Part shown: positions 10,970 to 22,994 of the stretch, in pieces
Layout: each line of letters begins with the position of its first letter
Position numbering within the stretch: position 1 is the first letter of the stretch
Assembly: GCF_021155765.1 (NCBI RefSeq)
Contig: NC_060108.1
Location: forward strand, 11,443,425 to 11,507,424
DNA: 64,000 bases
Direction: 5' to 3'
From: Diprion similis
Lineage: Eukaryota; Arthropoda; Insecta; Hymenoptera; Diprionidae
Translations under genes and position numbers: made by a program
The notes under the pieces: generated by a model
Seen by the model: the letters and a program-made list of their open reading frames with translations, nothing else
Database searches by the model: none
What the model was told of the DNA's origin: nothing

Positions 10970-12826
10970 TTCTATAGAAGTATATTCATTTGAACGACCA
11001 CTGATAGATGATTCGGAGTATAGGTTGCGAAACATAATTTATCACATCGTCTTCGCTGATCTACATTTTTTCATATCGATCTTAGATTCAGCCTGAATCT
11101 ACGAATTGAATATTGCGATTTCGTAGAATCCGTGCCATTTTTTTCTTTATTTTTGCGTCAAATCAAAATGTTTTCGTTCAGAATTGTGTATAGAATGGAA
11201 CTGTTAAGCCTCTTTTCGCGTTTGAGACACGTGGACCTCGATATTTGCTTGTACTCCCTTAATAATAATGCCCGTATCTCCAAAGTGCTACACCTGAATA
11301 AAGTATTTGATTGTTTACCATTTCTGGTAAACCCCGCGGAGGGGAGGCTTTACAAGATAGGAATCTTCGCAATATATATTTTTAGGTTAAGTTTGCTAAC
11401 AAATGGTATGCAAAATGTGAAAAAAATAGCTCTTATGACAAAACAAATGTTTTTCTACTTTCGCGTGGCATTTTTTTCTTTTGCTTCCACAAGGAGGAAG
11501 CTTTGTGACGGTGAAAATTGTTTTTTCCAGTTTTCGATGTCAATGCGTTCAAAATATTCCAAAACACTGAAACATCATATTTTGAAAAAAATTCCGGATG
11601 TGTATGCGTGTGCGTGTGTGTGTACGTTTTGGCATTGTAAAATTGAAAGGATTATGACTCGAGAACTGTTTTGAGCCACGGTGTTTCCATTTTGCACAGA
11701 TATTAATCTATATAACCTCTACATCACAGCAAATTCTGCCGAAATTAATGAAAAATTAAGAATTTTGCGGCTTTTTTTTTTAACTTTTGAAAGACCTCTG
11801 TGATCAAGTTATTTTCTACGAATTTTCAGATTTTATAAAAAATCATTTGTTTCGTACGAACAAAGTATCATGGAAGAATGGTGGATATTCAATTTGGGAA
11901 TGATCAGTCGAACGGTTCAGATTTTACGATTTTTTTAATATTTCGAAAAATCGTCGAATCATTCGATCTAACTTGCAAATTTTAAGGTATAGTACTGTTT
12001 TTTTTTAAGATCGTTATAAAAGTAAAGTTAGTATAAAATTTGAAGAAAGTCGCTTAAACGATTCGGATGTTGCAACAATTTTTTTTGCCCAGAATTTTTC
12101 AAAATTTTTTAATTGAAAATTTTTGATTTGCCATTTGGATTGCATTTGTCACGCAATAAATTATTGAAACACTGTAAAAATGAAAATTTTTCATCTTGTT
12201 TGAAAAATAATGAAATGAAAAATAATCATTCAGCGATAAGTTCAACGACATACAAACTGACAGTTGTCGATGTTTCATCATATGACACGCACGAGAGTAG
12301 ATGTATGAAGTCCCAATATTTGATTTCCTGATACGTAATATTAACACTTGAACCAACTACCAAATTTTTCTCCATTTCACAGATTCTCTGTTGTCGGGTT
12401 TTACCGATTCAACATCGGATAAATTCAACAAAATTCTGAGTTAACAGAATTTTAAATGATATCGAATGATATTCGAAGAATACATTTTATCCGCTTAATA
12501 AACAACTCTTATGTTGATTCGATGCAAAAGATTTTTGTGACAGCAAATTTCATTACCTCCTTCAACCACCAAACTCTCAATTCAACGGAACATGAATTAA
12601 ATCAAGCTCAATTTTTTTTGTACAACAATTTCATATTTTTTAAACAAAACGATTAGGGTACGTACAAATAAATTTTTAGTCATTTTAATCACGAATTTTT
12701 TTGATACCAGAACTCACATTATTGCAAGGAATTCAAACCGTGTTACCTTGAATAAGTTGATGGTCTTTATTCAGTTCTATATCAAGTTGTCACAAGTATT
12801 TCGTCCAACAAAAATATTTTGTTAAA
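10970..12826. other. AT-rich stretch without a supportable gene
   Basis: The 180-codon open frame at 11132-11674 has no splice context and an unconvincing composition, and is treated as chance. Short GT-rich words occur near 11600-11620. Confidence 0.4.
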
Positions 12827-12962
12827 TTAAGACCATGTAGCAGTGCTACCCTTACCGACAGAGCAAACTCACCCCTTTTTCTTCCTACATTAAATCAACA
12901 AGTAGGAGCAAAGGGTGAGTTTGCCCGGTTGGTAAAGGTAGGATTGCTACATTTAAGTCTTA
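12827..12962. repeat. Foldback element, about 136 bp
   Basis: Arms 12827-12888 and 12901-12962 are imperfect inverted copies of about 60 bp around a 12-bp loop. Both arms contain GTAGCA, a pyrimidine-rich CTACC word and GCAAACTCACCC when read in one direction. The outer ends are TAAGAC and GTCTTA. This is typical of a small hairpin MITE. It also lies inside the intron of the proposed minus-strand gene. Confidence 0.75.
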
Positions 12963-13772
12963 TATTCGTCGCATTTGACCAGAGCATTTAGTTGAATCAA
13001 ACGAATATCACTTACTCGAATAATCTTTTTTCTCCGTGTATTTATGCATGAATTTTTCGTAATGTAATTGAGAATACTGGTAACAAAAATTGTGAGTCAA
13101 AATCACAGAATACATTTTATTTCTGCAATAAAAGTAACATCCTAATCATTGAAGTACCCAACCATAGATATTATAATAAAGTGTAATCAAGTTTTGGAGT
13201 ATATACTAATTTTATGATGATAAATAAAATTAAACGCTGTGGAATTTTACTTCAAATCACTCAGATTTGCGCATTATTTGTCTAGAGTTTTATGAATCGT
13301 TTTAAATTTTTCTTTACGCAGAATACATAACTAAATTTGAACATCGTGAGATCCTTGGTAAGATCCATGCTTTTGAAGAATGTCCTATGTCTGTTTGTTT
13401 TTTTGTTTTTTTTGGTTCAACTTGTAGTCATTTACTTCTGAAAAATAAAAGCTTCAATAAATATATTTTTGTCATCTTGCGCTGGCCAATCGACGTGGCT
13501 TTTAAAATTCTTCGACAATGACACTAGCACTTTGAATTTTGAGACTACGTGACTCTCTTATGAAAAGGATTGGGCTACAATTAACTGTGAGTAATCATAT
13601 CTTATTATTACAGGACACTTGATATGGATATTCAATGGTTATACGTCCCCTGTGAGTGAGTGTATGTACATATCGCATCCGGGCGACGAGAGCGACAAAA
13701 CTCAAAAATAGTCCTTTTCCCAGGAGAAGCGAATAACTATGAGTAAAAGCTTTGCATGCTTATGGAAGTTAC

Positions 13773-13993
13773 CTGTTGTTCTTTGATCTGTGACGGCTAA
13801 TTTTTCAACTACCGAAATGTCACTTTTCAAGCTTATAAATAGAATCGAACCTCGCAAATCCAAATATGGCCTCAATATTTTGAATTGTATTCTACTCTCG
13901 TCGACCGGTGCGATATTTTCATGCACATTATTCAATATACAATACATCACCTTGTTTTACACACGTATGTGAATACTTATACGTTTCAAACAC
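13773..13993 (-). CDS. Putative first coding exon, unknown protein
   Basis: On the minus strand a plausible acceptor (TCTATCCTGGGACAG|G, AG at 13994-13995) opens an exon. Its first in-frame ATG is at 13945-13947 (context G at -3), with an in-frame TAA shortly upstream. The frame runs MYCILNNVHENIAPVDESRI, then FKILRPYLDLRGSILFISLK, then VVEKLAVTDQRTT, and ends at donor ACAACAG|GTAACT (G at 13773) in phase 1. Joined to the exon at 8874 it gives a protein of about 117 residues with balanced, soluble-type composition. I do not recognise the family. The join requires an intron of about 4.9 kb that holds three foldback repeats. Another terminal exon cannot be excluded. Confidence 0.35.
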
Positions 13994-14101
13994 CTGTCCC
14001 AGGATAGAATTTTCCGTACTTCATTCGAAGGTCAAGAGCGTAGGTACCAGTCGATAACTTAATAATGGTAATAACGGTAATAGTCTTCATTGGTCGCTTA
14101 C

Positions 14102-14240
14102 CGGCCGAGTAGCGCGGCTCAATTCGGTCGCTAAGGAAGATTTCTTTCCTACTCGCCGACCATGGTTACTCAATGAGCTCAGACTCGAACTACCGCAGAT
14201 GCAATAGGGAAGCTTCGAGGAAAAAGTGTCTGATTCTCAT
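14102..14240 (-). other. Candidate 5' non-coding exon with uORF
   Basis: On the minus strand a GC-richer block ends at a strong donor, CGGCCG|GTAAGC (exon end 14102). It begins near an initiator-like TCAGAC at about 14234-14239. It contains ACCATGG at 14160-14165 in ideal context, but that frame stops after MVGE, so it would be a short upstream ORF. The intron to the acceptor at 13994 would be only about 107 bp. This block is best read as the leader exon of the minus-strand gene. Confidence 0.3.
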
Positions 14241-15180
14241 ATGTGCATAATGTAGGGGACTTGAAAGTAATTTGGTCACATTTTTTCATTTCCGTGTATA
14301 ACGAACATTGTAAAAGTTGTATGCTAATGAATTCCATTGTTTTTTATACTATTATATTACACGAACAATTATTTCTTTGCGACGGAGGATGTTCATAAAT
14401 TACTCAGCACAACGCTCAGGGTGAATAATAGAATAACGAGATTTAAAAAAATCTACAAGCATTTCTTCGTAGCATTGAATTGATACTCATAAAGTATACA
14501 TTTGCACTGGATTGCAGTTTTATTCGTCGGAGATACGTGACGTGCGTACGTACTTACGGACGTTCGATAATAATTTGAATGCCATCAAAGAAATTGATGA
14601 ATTAGCATATGCTCCATAACTCTGAATCCTGAAACTTTGATGCTAGTGAAAAAATGTTTGAAAAAAAAAATTCTCCAACTGTACGATTAGTATTAAGGAT
14701 TAGTTTAAACAGCTATATAATCAAAAATTAGAAACGTTTCTAGTGTGGACCAAGTTTAGCTTCAAATGAAATGGCTCAGTTTAACAACTCTATAGGGACA
14801 GATCATCTCCTGGCAATCCATGCCTACAATTTTCAAGAAAAAACAATAAAAAACCGAGTTATATAAGAGATTTACGTATCGTGAAATACAATAGCTGGAG
14901 AGCACGTCATTGCAGTGAAAGGGAGTATTTTGCTTCAATCCGCTTCGCACAAAACGCAAGGTTACGGGCTCATGAGTCTGACCACTGAGCATTTATTTAT
15001 TTTTTTCTTCTAAACCATTAAGTATAGACCTTAGAGACCATGTCCCATATCACTGAGCATCGGTGTTCCTGAAGGTACGCCGCATGTTGACACGTGTACC
15101 TACAATAGACTGATTCCAACCATGAAGTAAGGACGAAAAATCCGCACCTACACCTACGGAGATATATATATATTACATAA
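14241..15180. other. Non-coding stretch
   Basis: No exon, RNA gene or repeat that I can support. It may contain the upstream promoter region of the proposed minus-strand gene. Confidence 0.4.
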
Positions 15181-15536
15181 TCCTGCACGTGCCAGAAGGA
15201 CGGTAGTCAAAACAATCGAGCCAAAAGTACGCATGTAAAGCAGGGTAAAAGCCCGCGAATTTCGTGTCCCGTGTTGGATTCGACCGGGACTTTGTCTGGA
15301 CTCGAAGAAAAAGAAGCGGTTGCTGCACCCGTCGCGCCATCGTGGCAAACCACTCCGGTATTTTATATCCTCGTGAAATTCGCTTTCGGAAAAAAGGGCG
15401 CAAAAAATCAATGCGTCGTGGGGATTGGCCGGCGGTTAGGGGTGGCGATGGATTCGATTGGTCCATGCTTTTAGGGGTGGCGCTTAAAGATGAGCTCTCG
15501 CTATGTCATCCCCTATATTGATCCCAAGCTCCGCAG
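15181..15536 (+). other. GC-richer block ending in a consensus donor
   Basis: This block stands out from its AT-rich flanks and is open in several frames on both strands, so frame alone is not evidence. It ends at CTCCGCAG|GTAAGCAAGG, a near-ideal plus-strand donor (exon end 15536). An AT-alternating TATATATAT lies just upstream at about 15163-15172. GGGTGGCGC at 15475-15483 resembles a CTCF core with one mismatch. It could be a first (leader) exon with its promoter; no matching downstream exon is identified. Confidence 0.3.
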
Positions 15537-15539
15537 GTA

Positions 15540-18500
15540 AGCAAGGCCCAGGATTTCTCTGTTGAAACGATATCTGTTGTTGTAGAATGCAAAAAAAAAA
15601 AAAAAAAAAAATGTTCATGTTACACGGCATATTTTTTTTTTGCCAAAAAATCTTCGGCTCAAAGTGTATTCAATGCGAATACATACAAATTTTGAGGTGA
15701 GAAAGTATGTAACAGCAGAAATCAAGGTTTCAGGTAAAAATATCGTTCTTTAGTAATGAAAGAAGAAAGTATGATGTGATTATGGTTATAAACTCATGTT
15801 ATGAGGCAATGGAAATTGAAATTTAAAAACAGGGTACACAAGTGCGGTAAAAAGAAAAAGGAAAAACAAATACTTAACCTAAAACACGGATAAAAGGAAG
15901 CAGGTCTGAACGTATATACATATAATTACAAGTCCTTAACGCGGCGATGATATCATGCATCGTCGATTCGAGGAGAGGAAGAATACCCGTAATTCATCAC
16001 GCGGAAATTTAATTTTCGGACGCGAGCTGGCGGTGAATTCAACCAAGTTGACGTTATGTTGGGTAGTTTATTTTCACGAGAGCTCGTATAGTCCTGATAT
16101 ATGTGGGCGAGTGTCGCTATGCAGGGGTTGCAGGGGATGCAGGGGCAGAGCGGTGATATTATACGTCTGCACGTTACGTACGTGCATGTGACGCTACCAT
16201 TCGAGTGTACATAACCTATGTCTGCTACGCAGCACATACGCTCGAATGCAGCGGTTCTTCGCGATAGGTATTCCTGTGATAAATACTTGCTCGTATACCT
16301 CGAGCACAAGCAGACGCGATTGACGATCCCTACATTAGCACAAATTGCCCGTTGTCATACGGGGTTAGGCCTTGGATCTATGGATATGAGTCATTCCACG
16401 TCAAGCGGGACATCTTTCTGACCGCATTTGCTTGGAAATTGTTGTAATTTTTTTGTAAAACGAATGCATCAAAGAATTTTCTCTTAACTCGAATGGTTCA
16501 AGAGTTTCAAGGGGTTGAATTTTCGAAAAAATTGTAAAATATTTAAATCTTGATCTCATTTGAACGTCGATGTCTCTGGTTCCATTTGTCGTACAGATTG
16601 CATGAAAAACTCGTACTTTCATCTTTCATTCATTTGAAATTGATGGAATCTACGATTATCCACTTATTGTAAACAATTGTATTATTTAAACGTGATTTTC
16701 AACATGATAACCATCTTTGAAAATTTTGAAAAAATACGAGCGTATTCCTTGGTTCATTCTCTAAAAATTCTGAAAGTTTGAAAGTGGGACTATCATCGAA
16801 ATTATGTTTGAACTGCGATTGATTCATGCGGGGCGTCGTGCTTGGTCGTGTACGCAAGCGCATCAAAACCGAGGCTTGTCCGTTTTGCATGTAAGAAATA
16901 AAAGGGCACAATACACACGTTCTACTTCATTCAATCTATCATATCACGAAATTATTTACTTTATTACATACTGAATACTCGACTTGTAACAACAAAATTT
17001 TTTTTATGGAAATTAGAACGTCATATTACGAATCTGAAACTAAAGCTCTTAGCTGTGCAACAGCTACTGTGCGTTAAGAATAAGTAGTTAACATATAATA
17101 TCGTTTTTGATTTTATAAACTCAAATGGGTCACAATGTTATTAAATTAATTACCTACTAAATAACAAACTCAAAACTACTCGACGTAAACTTCAGAACTA
17201 TAGGTAGAATTAAATAAAATCTTAAAGTAAATTGCAAATTTACATTTCTATTAATAGTCGATTTATGTACTTGGAAACCAATGCTTCTACTGACTTCTGT
17301 GCAATGGAATATCTTTTAGCAAGAATTTTTTTCGTTGAAATCGGCTTTAGACAATGAAATGTCAATGACCACGTACTAACTTCGCTCCTTCGAATCGAGC
17401 TTGTAATGCAACAGCTTCTTCTTTATAATCCTCATTAGGGAAAAAAATTCATGTAGATACTTTTAATATTCTCATTATTTTTGGCCCAAGAAAAAAACTT
17501 TTTCGGGACTATTTATCGGATCTTGTGATGGTTCTAAACTGCTTATTACGGCTAATCTTTTGACGGCACCCCCAATGCCACCACAAAGCTCGAATTAATA
17601 GTGCGCGTTACAATAAATGCATATCTGGATATTTTTTTGCATTTTAGTGAAACAGTTTTCTATTTAAACATTGTGAAAAAATTACCAGAAGTAAAAGTAT
17701 AAATTAGTAGTTTAATAGTATAATAGTAGCAGTATTATTTATTAATTCCGAATTATTATCACTTTGTGCAGAAGAAGATTTTAAAATTTTACGTGAATCA
17801 ATGTCGCCGTGCGTTCAAGCAAAAAGCTCTAATTTTTGAGCAATTAATTAAGTACATAAGTACGTTTTTTGTTATGGTGTAATCGATTTTGGTAAAAATT
17901 TTTGTTATATTTTTGTCTTAGATAGAAGAGAGGTATTCGGAAAAATTGTAGATTTTTATAAAGTTAAAAAAATAATGCACATCTTACAATAGATAAATCA
18001 AAAAATGGAGTTTAATAAAGATAGTTAAACAAACAAAAAGTTAACGAAAAGGGCGTGAAATATACTTCAAACTAACATCATGTGACAGTTTTTTTTCATA
18101 ACCATTTGGACTTAAAGTTTTATTGGTTTAATTTTTTTATCTCAATGCCATCGATGATCAATTTTATAAGTTAAAATTGTCGATTCATATTTCACCTGCA
18201 AAGTGTTCGGTTTGACTTACTCCCATTTCATCCGACTCAGTTTAAACGGCGTTCAATTTTTTCTGTAATGATTTAGAGATAAGATGACCTTAGTTGAAAC
18301 TTCGATTAACTTTGCGGACAAAACCAGTTTTGAGTTAATGTTTCATCGGCTGAAAACACGATTCGCGTTACGACAGGCACAAACTCGAGCTATTCACCGT
18401 TCAGGATGAGAGCTGTGACGACGTATTCCATTCAAAATAAATAGTATATAGAAGGCTGAGTGGTTCAGTGAGGCAGTAGGTCTACGATATTTGAAGGAGA

Positions 18501-20950
18501 CGGTCTAACTTAAATCTGTGCGAGACTATAAGTTCCAAAAGTGTACATCACCAAGAAAATCCTGATTAGGTAATTAATCAAAAATTCATTTATTTCAATG
18601 CTCAATATAAAGAAAAAGGAAAGAAAACGGAAAGTCATTTTAAGCAGTCTAAATAGCACATAATAATATTAATTATCGAACGCTAACTTATATAAACTAA
18701 GATAAACTTGATAGTACGACTCGTTAATGACTAGGTGAATAGATGAATAATCTATTTTTTTTTCACACTATCTTGAATTATCTTTTGCATTTTTCTTCTC
18801 GCTCTCTGTTATTTCATGCTCAATCGTTATTAAAACATTACAAGACTAGGCCTGCAAACCACGTATGTAATTAATCAATTCGGAATCGAAACACGTTTTT
18901 CTCTTAGGTTATTAGTCACGAAAAAACCTGTATTAAAGCTTGATTTTGAAAGATGCAATAGAATTTACCAACTTTCGCAATGAAATTTGGATTTTAGATA
19001 AAAGTTTGTGTACCCTTTATTGTCATTAACGATCGTCAGTAATTGAAAATCAATTAATTGTTCAAACATTCGAAATAAATTATCATGTATCAAATGAAGT
19101 TTTTTTTATGCTTAAAACAAAAAGAATTAAATAAGTAAATGAGAAATGAAAAAAAAATCAAAAAGGAATCACCACCTGGAGAGAAAAGTATAGAAAAATA
19201 TAAACTGGAACCAACTGGAACTTTTCGGGTGATACAAATTGATTAGTGAAAACGACATATCTTTAGTGAAAATAAAAATAAAGTTCAGATCAAAATAGGC
19301 TGCAACATTTTTTCCCGGCTTGGGGTAAAAAGTTAAGGCTTTGGGGTAGTAAGTTATTACACAGTCTTATCTTCACATTTCCCAAGAAAGTCATATTATT
19401 TCATCCACAATAAAGACAAAGAAGTCTTATTATAAAATGTATTACATTTATTACTATTGTTTATATATTATACTTATTATTATTATTAAAAATTAAAAAA
19501 AGACTCGATGCTTTTTGTCTGATAAACATTTGACCGCCTCAGTTTGAATAAAATAAAATTTTATAATTTCTCTGGGTCTCGATACTCGATCGTATATTAC
19601 AAAAGTGAAGACAAAAGGAACGAAAATCATTCAATTTTGGAAAATATTATATAATTTACCAATTGCGTGCATTACGCAGCAGTACTTTGGAACCCCTTTC
19701 AGCTAGCATGGCGTCAATGTCATTCTGCAGTTATGGCGCTGCTGCAACAGAGAGTTGGGTACGGGGGTGGAAGTTGTGTTTTGCTCCATATTTCGCGCGA
19801 GTTTCTGTGGGGTGCTATCCTCGCTTGATGGATTAACTTGCGACCCGAGTGGAAGGCAGCAAGGACTGCTTGGGAATTATTACTTTCCCTTTTTTTCATT
19901 TCTTGTTTTTTTTTTTTTACCTCATATATTCCAACGTGCCGAGCGACCGTGGCAGGAACTGCAAGGAGCCAGCCATTCGCCCAAATTTTTGTATACGTAA
20001 GGCTACTCCTCTGTGTCTGAAAAAATATGCCTGTGAAATATTCGGACTTATTTTTCACTCAGAAGGACGATGCAGAGTATACAAAATTTTGAATCAAGGA
20101 TGTTACGGAGCATCGAGTCGAATGTAATGGAAAAATGGAGGGTTGAAAATCAAAATTGGTACGACAGAGGAATTATGACTTTCAAACGGATCAACAATAT
20201 GGGATTTTTTCAAAAATGTACTATCAATTTTGAACTGTTTTTTTTTTTTTTTTATTGAATTTACAGGATTTAGTAGATTTTCTGGATAAAAAGGTATATC
20301 CTTTTGATAAAATACAACTGAATCAACTTTGGTTTCACTTTTCAGTTTCCGATTTATTCTTCGTTCTTTGTTTTAGTAATTTTGATACTTGATTGTACAT
20401 ATTAGGCTGTTTCATTTTTTTTTTTTGCCCTACTTGTTCGTTTTTGAGCTTATGCCGTGTAATGAGCATGTTTCTGTCTCCTAGAGACCATGCGAAAAAG
20501 CTCATCTCTAAAAACTTTGGATCTGTTGTTCTCATAAAATAATGATTCCTGAAAATAGTTGTAAATTCGTGAAGCCTAAAGTAATAATCAAATCGTCATA
20601 TTATTATCAAGAGAAAAAGATTATATTTGAAACTTTCCAAAATCGCATGCTCATTAATATACTGAAAATCTATTTAATTTTTTTATATCCATCCTGACGT
20701 GTGAAAAATAGATAAGCGTTATTTGAGATGTATAGCATCTCATCGATATTGCATCGATATTCACATCCGCTTTTTCGCTCAAGAAATTTGAAATTGGTAG
20801 ATAAGACCCTATTAGACAATAGATATCCACCTAACTTCATTTTTGACATTGAGGAACGTAGAATCCATATATATAAATAAACTAGGGTAGCAACAACAAC
20901 AACCTTGAACAGATTGCGAGTTAAATCCCATATAAAATAGAAGGCTTATC
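15540..20950. other. Long AT-rich stretch, no supportable gene
   Basis: Includes a 3 x 9-bp tandem (TGCAGGGG plus one variable base) at 16120-16146. An ATTCCACGTCAA word at 16392-16403 matches the ends of the foldback at 35521-36104. Many AT-only segments lie between 16950 and 19660. A strong acceptor and donor around 20267-20293 would define only a 9-codon microexon, which I do not call. Confidence 0.45.
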
Positions 20951-20951
20951 T

Positions 20952-21329
20952 ACCAATATCAAAAAATTTCTGAAACAGCAAGGAATCGAAATTTCGTACA
21001 AAACTTTGAATGAAACAGACTGTTCACTTCGTTAAAAACAGTGACTCTGAGTCAAGAGCAGATTAAACGCTGTTTATAAAATTGTTTGCAAGAAATGCAA
21101 CAAAACTTACGTCGTTCAGTCATCACAGCATCTTAAAGAACGAATATCAGACCATCGCTCCAAAATCGAACGTCATGACGCAGAAAGTTTCGCTCTTGCT
21201 GCTCATAGTTTAGAACTAGGACATTTTGATTTTGAAAAGATAACACTTATAGCTTCTGAACCGAATTGGTACAATCGAAATATCAAAGAAATGATCTATA
21301 CAAGCAGAAATATAGATCTATACCTTTAA
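20952..21329 (+). pseudogene. Penelope-like retroelement fragment (GIY-YIG region)
   Basis: One reading frame over 125 codons resembles the C-terminal end of Penelope-like elements: a short RT-linker segment (TNIKKFLKQQGIEIS), then a GIY-YIG endonuclease region. Visible hallmarks are the GIY-equivalent AVYKIVCKKCNKTY, then a Gln-X-X-X-Leu-Lys-X-Arg-X-X-X-His pattern (HLKERISDHRS), AAHSLELGH and EPNWYNR, ending in TAA at 21327-21329. The frame has three internal stops between the linker and the nuclease region. The YIG glycine is replaced (YVV), so the enzyme would be inactive even if translated. No reverse-transcriptase core is visible upstream, so the copy is truncated at the 5' side. Confidence 0.8.
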
Positions 21330-21850
21330 TCGGCGTACTGATGTACAAAACCTCAGTCATTTAAACTTTGATATTCTATAAACTGTTTGAATTTTGGCGC
21401 CTTTGATACGATGCTTCACGAGATTTTCGCTCGTTTGTCAATTGCCTAACCTTAAATCCCGAAGTTCTAATACATCGCGATCAATTCTCGTGTAACTTCC
21501 TTTCAACATGGCGTTATACCAACATCTGAGCTACGAAGGTAGAGAAATAATTGTAAATAATCTTGATACATCGCTCTTTAACAACTCTGATTTCACTTCT
21601 AAACATTGTATTCGCTTCTTATAACATGTTTGTTTATACAATTTTTGTAATATTTCTGTGTAAAGTCACAAATGAAGAAGTTTTGCGCAAACTAACCTCA
21701 AAATTTGAGGAACATGCTGCTTTGGTAGCAATTAAATTGAAATTTAGCTTCACCAATACATGCTGACAAATCTAGTTGAGTTAACTAACAGATAATGTTT
21801 AAGGAAAAAACGAAAGTACAGTTAAGCATTTCTTTATATTTTTGTTACAG

Positions 21851-21885
21851 CCTAAAGATGGTAGGCAACGCCGGCCGAAACATCG
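21851..21885 (+). repeat. Probable 3' remnant of the Penelope-like element
   Basis: CCTAAAGATGGTAGGCAACG followed by CCGGCCGAAAC resembles the short GC-richer motif (a gatgg... gccgaaac pattern) I recall downstream of the coding region in animal Penelope-like copies. If linked, the remnant spans about 20952-21890 with decayed sequence between. Confidence 0.35.
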
Positions 21886-22328
21886 TTTTACGTTTTTGTA
21901 AAACTATATATTTGGCCATCACTCGACGAATTTTCATCACTACTCAACTACCTGGTCACGAATATCATCTGAATTACCACAAGCTCTCCAAAAAATTGAA
22001 GGTAAAACAATTTGCTATCCAAATTTTTCTAAGTTATCGTAAAACACATCCCAATTTGATTGAATGAATTTTCAATAACTAGACCAACATGACATCCTGC
22101 ATAATTGACTCTGAAATACAATTTGTTTTCTCAATAACGTGATAATTTGATTGGAAAAATTAATTAGATACGATATCCGCGATAGGTGCCGAGATATTTC
22201 GTTTATTGAAGTTGACGTTAATTTTGTATTTCATCTAGATATCAGATACAAAATCCCACTAGGCTATCTTTTAACATTTTTCTAAGGATTTTTTATTTGA
22301 CGTCGTCTTTCTGGTAAATAAAAATTTA

Positions 22329-22705
22329 TTTTTTACGGCATGGGCATTGAAAAGTTCACTTTTTGTGGCAGTTTTCGTTCCGTAAAGTGACGCTTTATAC
22401 GGCAGCGAACAAAGTTGCGGAATAAAGTCTTTATTCAGCAGTTTTGATGCGCAGTTCGAAGTGCGCATCCCAAACTGCCGAATAAAGTAGCTTCGTCGAA
22501 GAGATCGCGACATAACCTCACTCTTCGTTTTGCTTTTCAATGCCCATACCGTAAAAAATATTGTATGTCGCATGCCCGTAAACCGTTTTTTCGCTCGGAT
22601 AATTTCAGTACTCGCTTCCGGCTCGCCTTCAGCTCGTTCTGAAATCTTTATCCTTGCAAAAAAAAAAAAACGGCAGTTTACGGGCATGCCAAATAAATAG
22701 CTATT
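22329..22705 (+). repeat. Compound-hairpin repeat, copy A
   Basis: Nearly identical to 39650-40041. It is built of three nested symmetries. An outer pair of 26-bp arms (22329-22354 with 22533-22558) starts TTTTTTACGGCATGGGCATT. A 59-bp near-palindrome is centred on TTCGAA (22429-22487). A second hairpin lies at 22571-22688 with arms CATGCCCGTAAACCG and its inverse, closed by an A-run. The right edge shares ATAAATAGCTATT with copy B. The minus-strand 138-codon frame across it is broken in copy B, so it is a by-product. A non-autonomous DNA element is the likeliest class. Confidence 0.85.
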
Positions 22706-22881
22706 TCATTGCGGGAGCCAGAAACAAAAATATATAAGCCGACTATACACGCTAGGTACATTCCCTAATCGTGACACGCTTTATGCCTAAGGATATGCAA
22801 CCGCGGTTACAGTGACGTGTGTTTCTCGATATTTATTTGGCACCAACGCTGTTTCATGAGAATAAAAACGTAGAATCGAGA

Positions 22882-22893
22882 GCACCCGGGTTT
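22882..22893 (-). repeat. Short duplicate of the tRNA-Cys T-arm
   Basis: GCACCCGGGTTT recurs exactly at 22929-22940 inside tRNA-Cys, 47 bp away in the same orientation. It could be a residue of a partial tRNA duplication or pseudogene just 3' of the gene. Confidence 0.35.
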
Positions 22894-22911
22894 ATCACTA
22901 GTCATTTGAAC

Positions 22912-22916
22912 AAAAA
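22912..22916 (-). terminator. Pol III T5 terminator of tRNA-Cys
   Basis: Five A on the + strand, i.e. T5 on the transcribed strand, 6 nt after the tRNA 3' end. Confidence 0.8.
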
Positions 22917-22922
22917 TAAGTC

Positions 22923-22994
22923 AGGGGGCACCCGGGTTTGAACCGGGGACCTCTCGAATTGCAGTCGAATGCTCTACCACTGAGCTATACCCCC
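22923..22994 (-). tRNA. tRNA-Cys (anticodon GCA)
   Basis: A 72-nt intronless cloverleaf on the minus strand. The acceptor is GGGGGTA/TGCCCCC, the D-arm GCTC/GAGC, and the anticodon stem TTCGA/TCGAG closes loop CTGCAAT with anticodon GCA. The T-stem is CCCGG/CCGGG with loop TTCAAAC, and the discriminator is U73 (22923), which matches the known cysteinyl-tRNA synthetase preference. It is adjacent to nothing obviously co-transcribed. A peptide frame reading ...SSVVEHSTAIREVPGSNPG arises from the tRNA itself and is not a protein gene. Confidence 0.97.

Noticed and set aside
11132-11674. 180-codon open frame, the longest in the window
   Set aside because: No recognisable domain, no splice or promoter context, and Phe/Arg/Cys-rich composition typical of chance frames.
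15264-15521. Overlapping open frames on both strands (67-97 codons)
   Set aside because: They reflect GC-richer composition; no frame has better codon use or a known domain.
20267-20293. Nine-codon microexon with strong acceptor and fair donor
   Set aside because: Too short to separate from chance, and a T-run explains the acceptor score.
22271-22687. 138-codon minus-strand frame
   Set aside because: It lies in the compound-hairpin repeat and is broken in the second copy, so it is not maintained as a protein.
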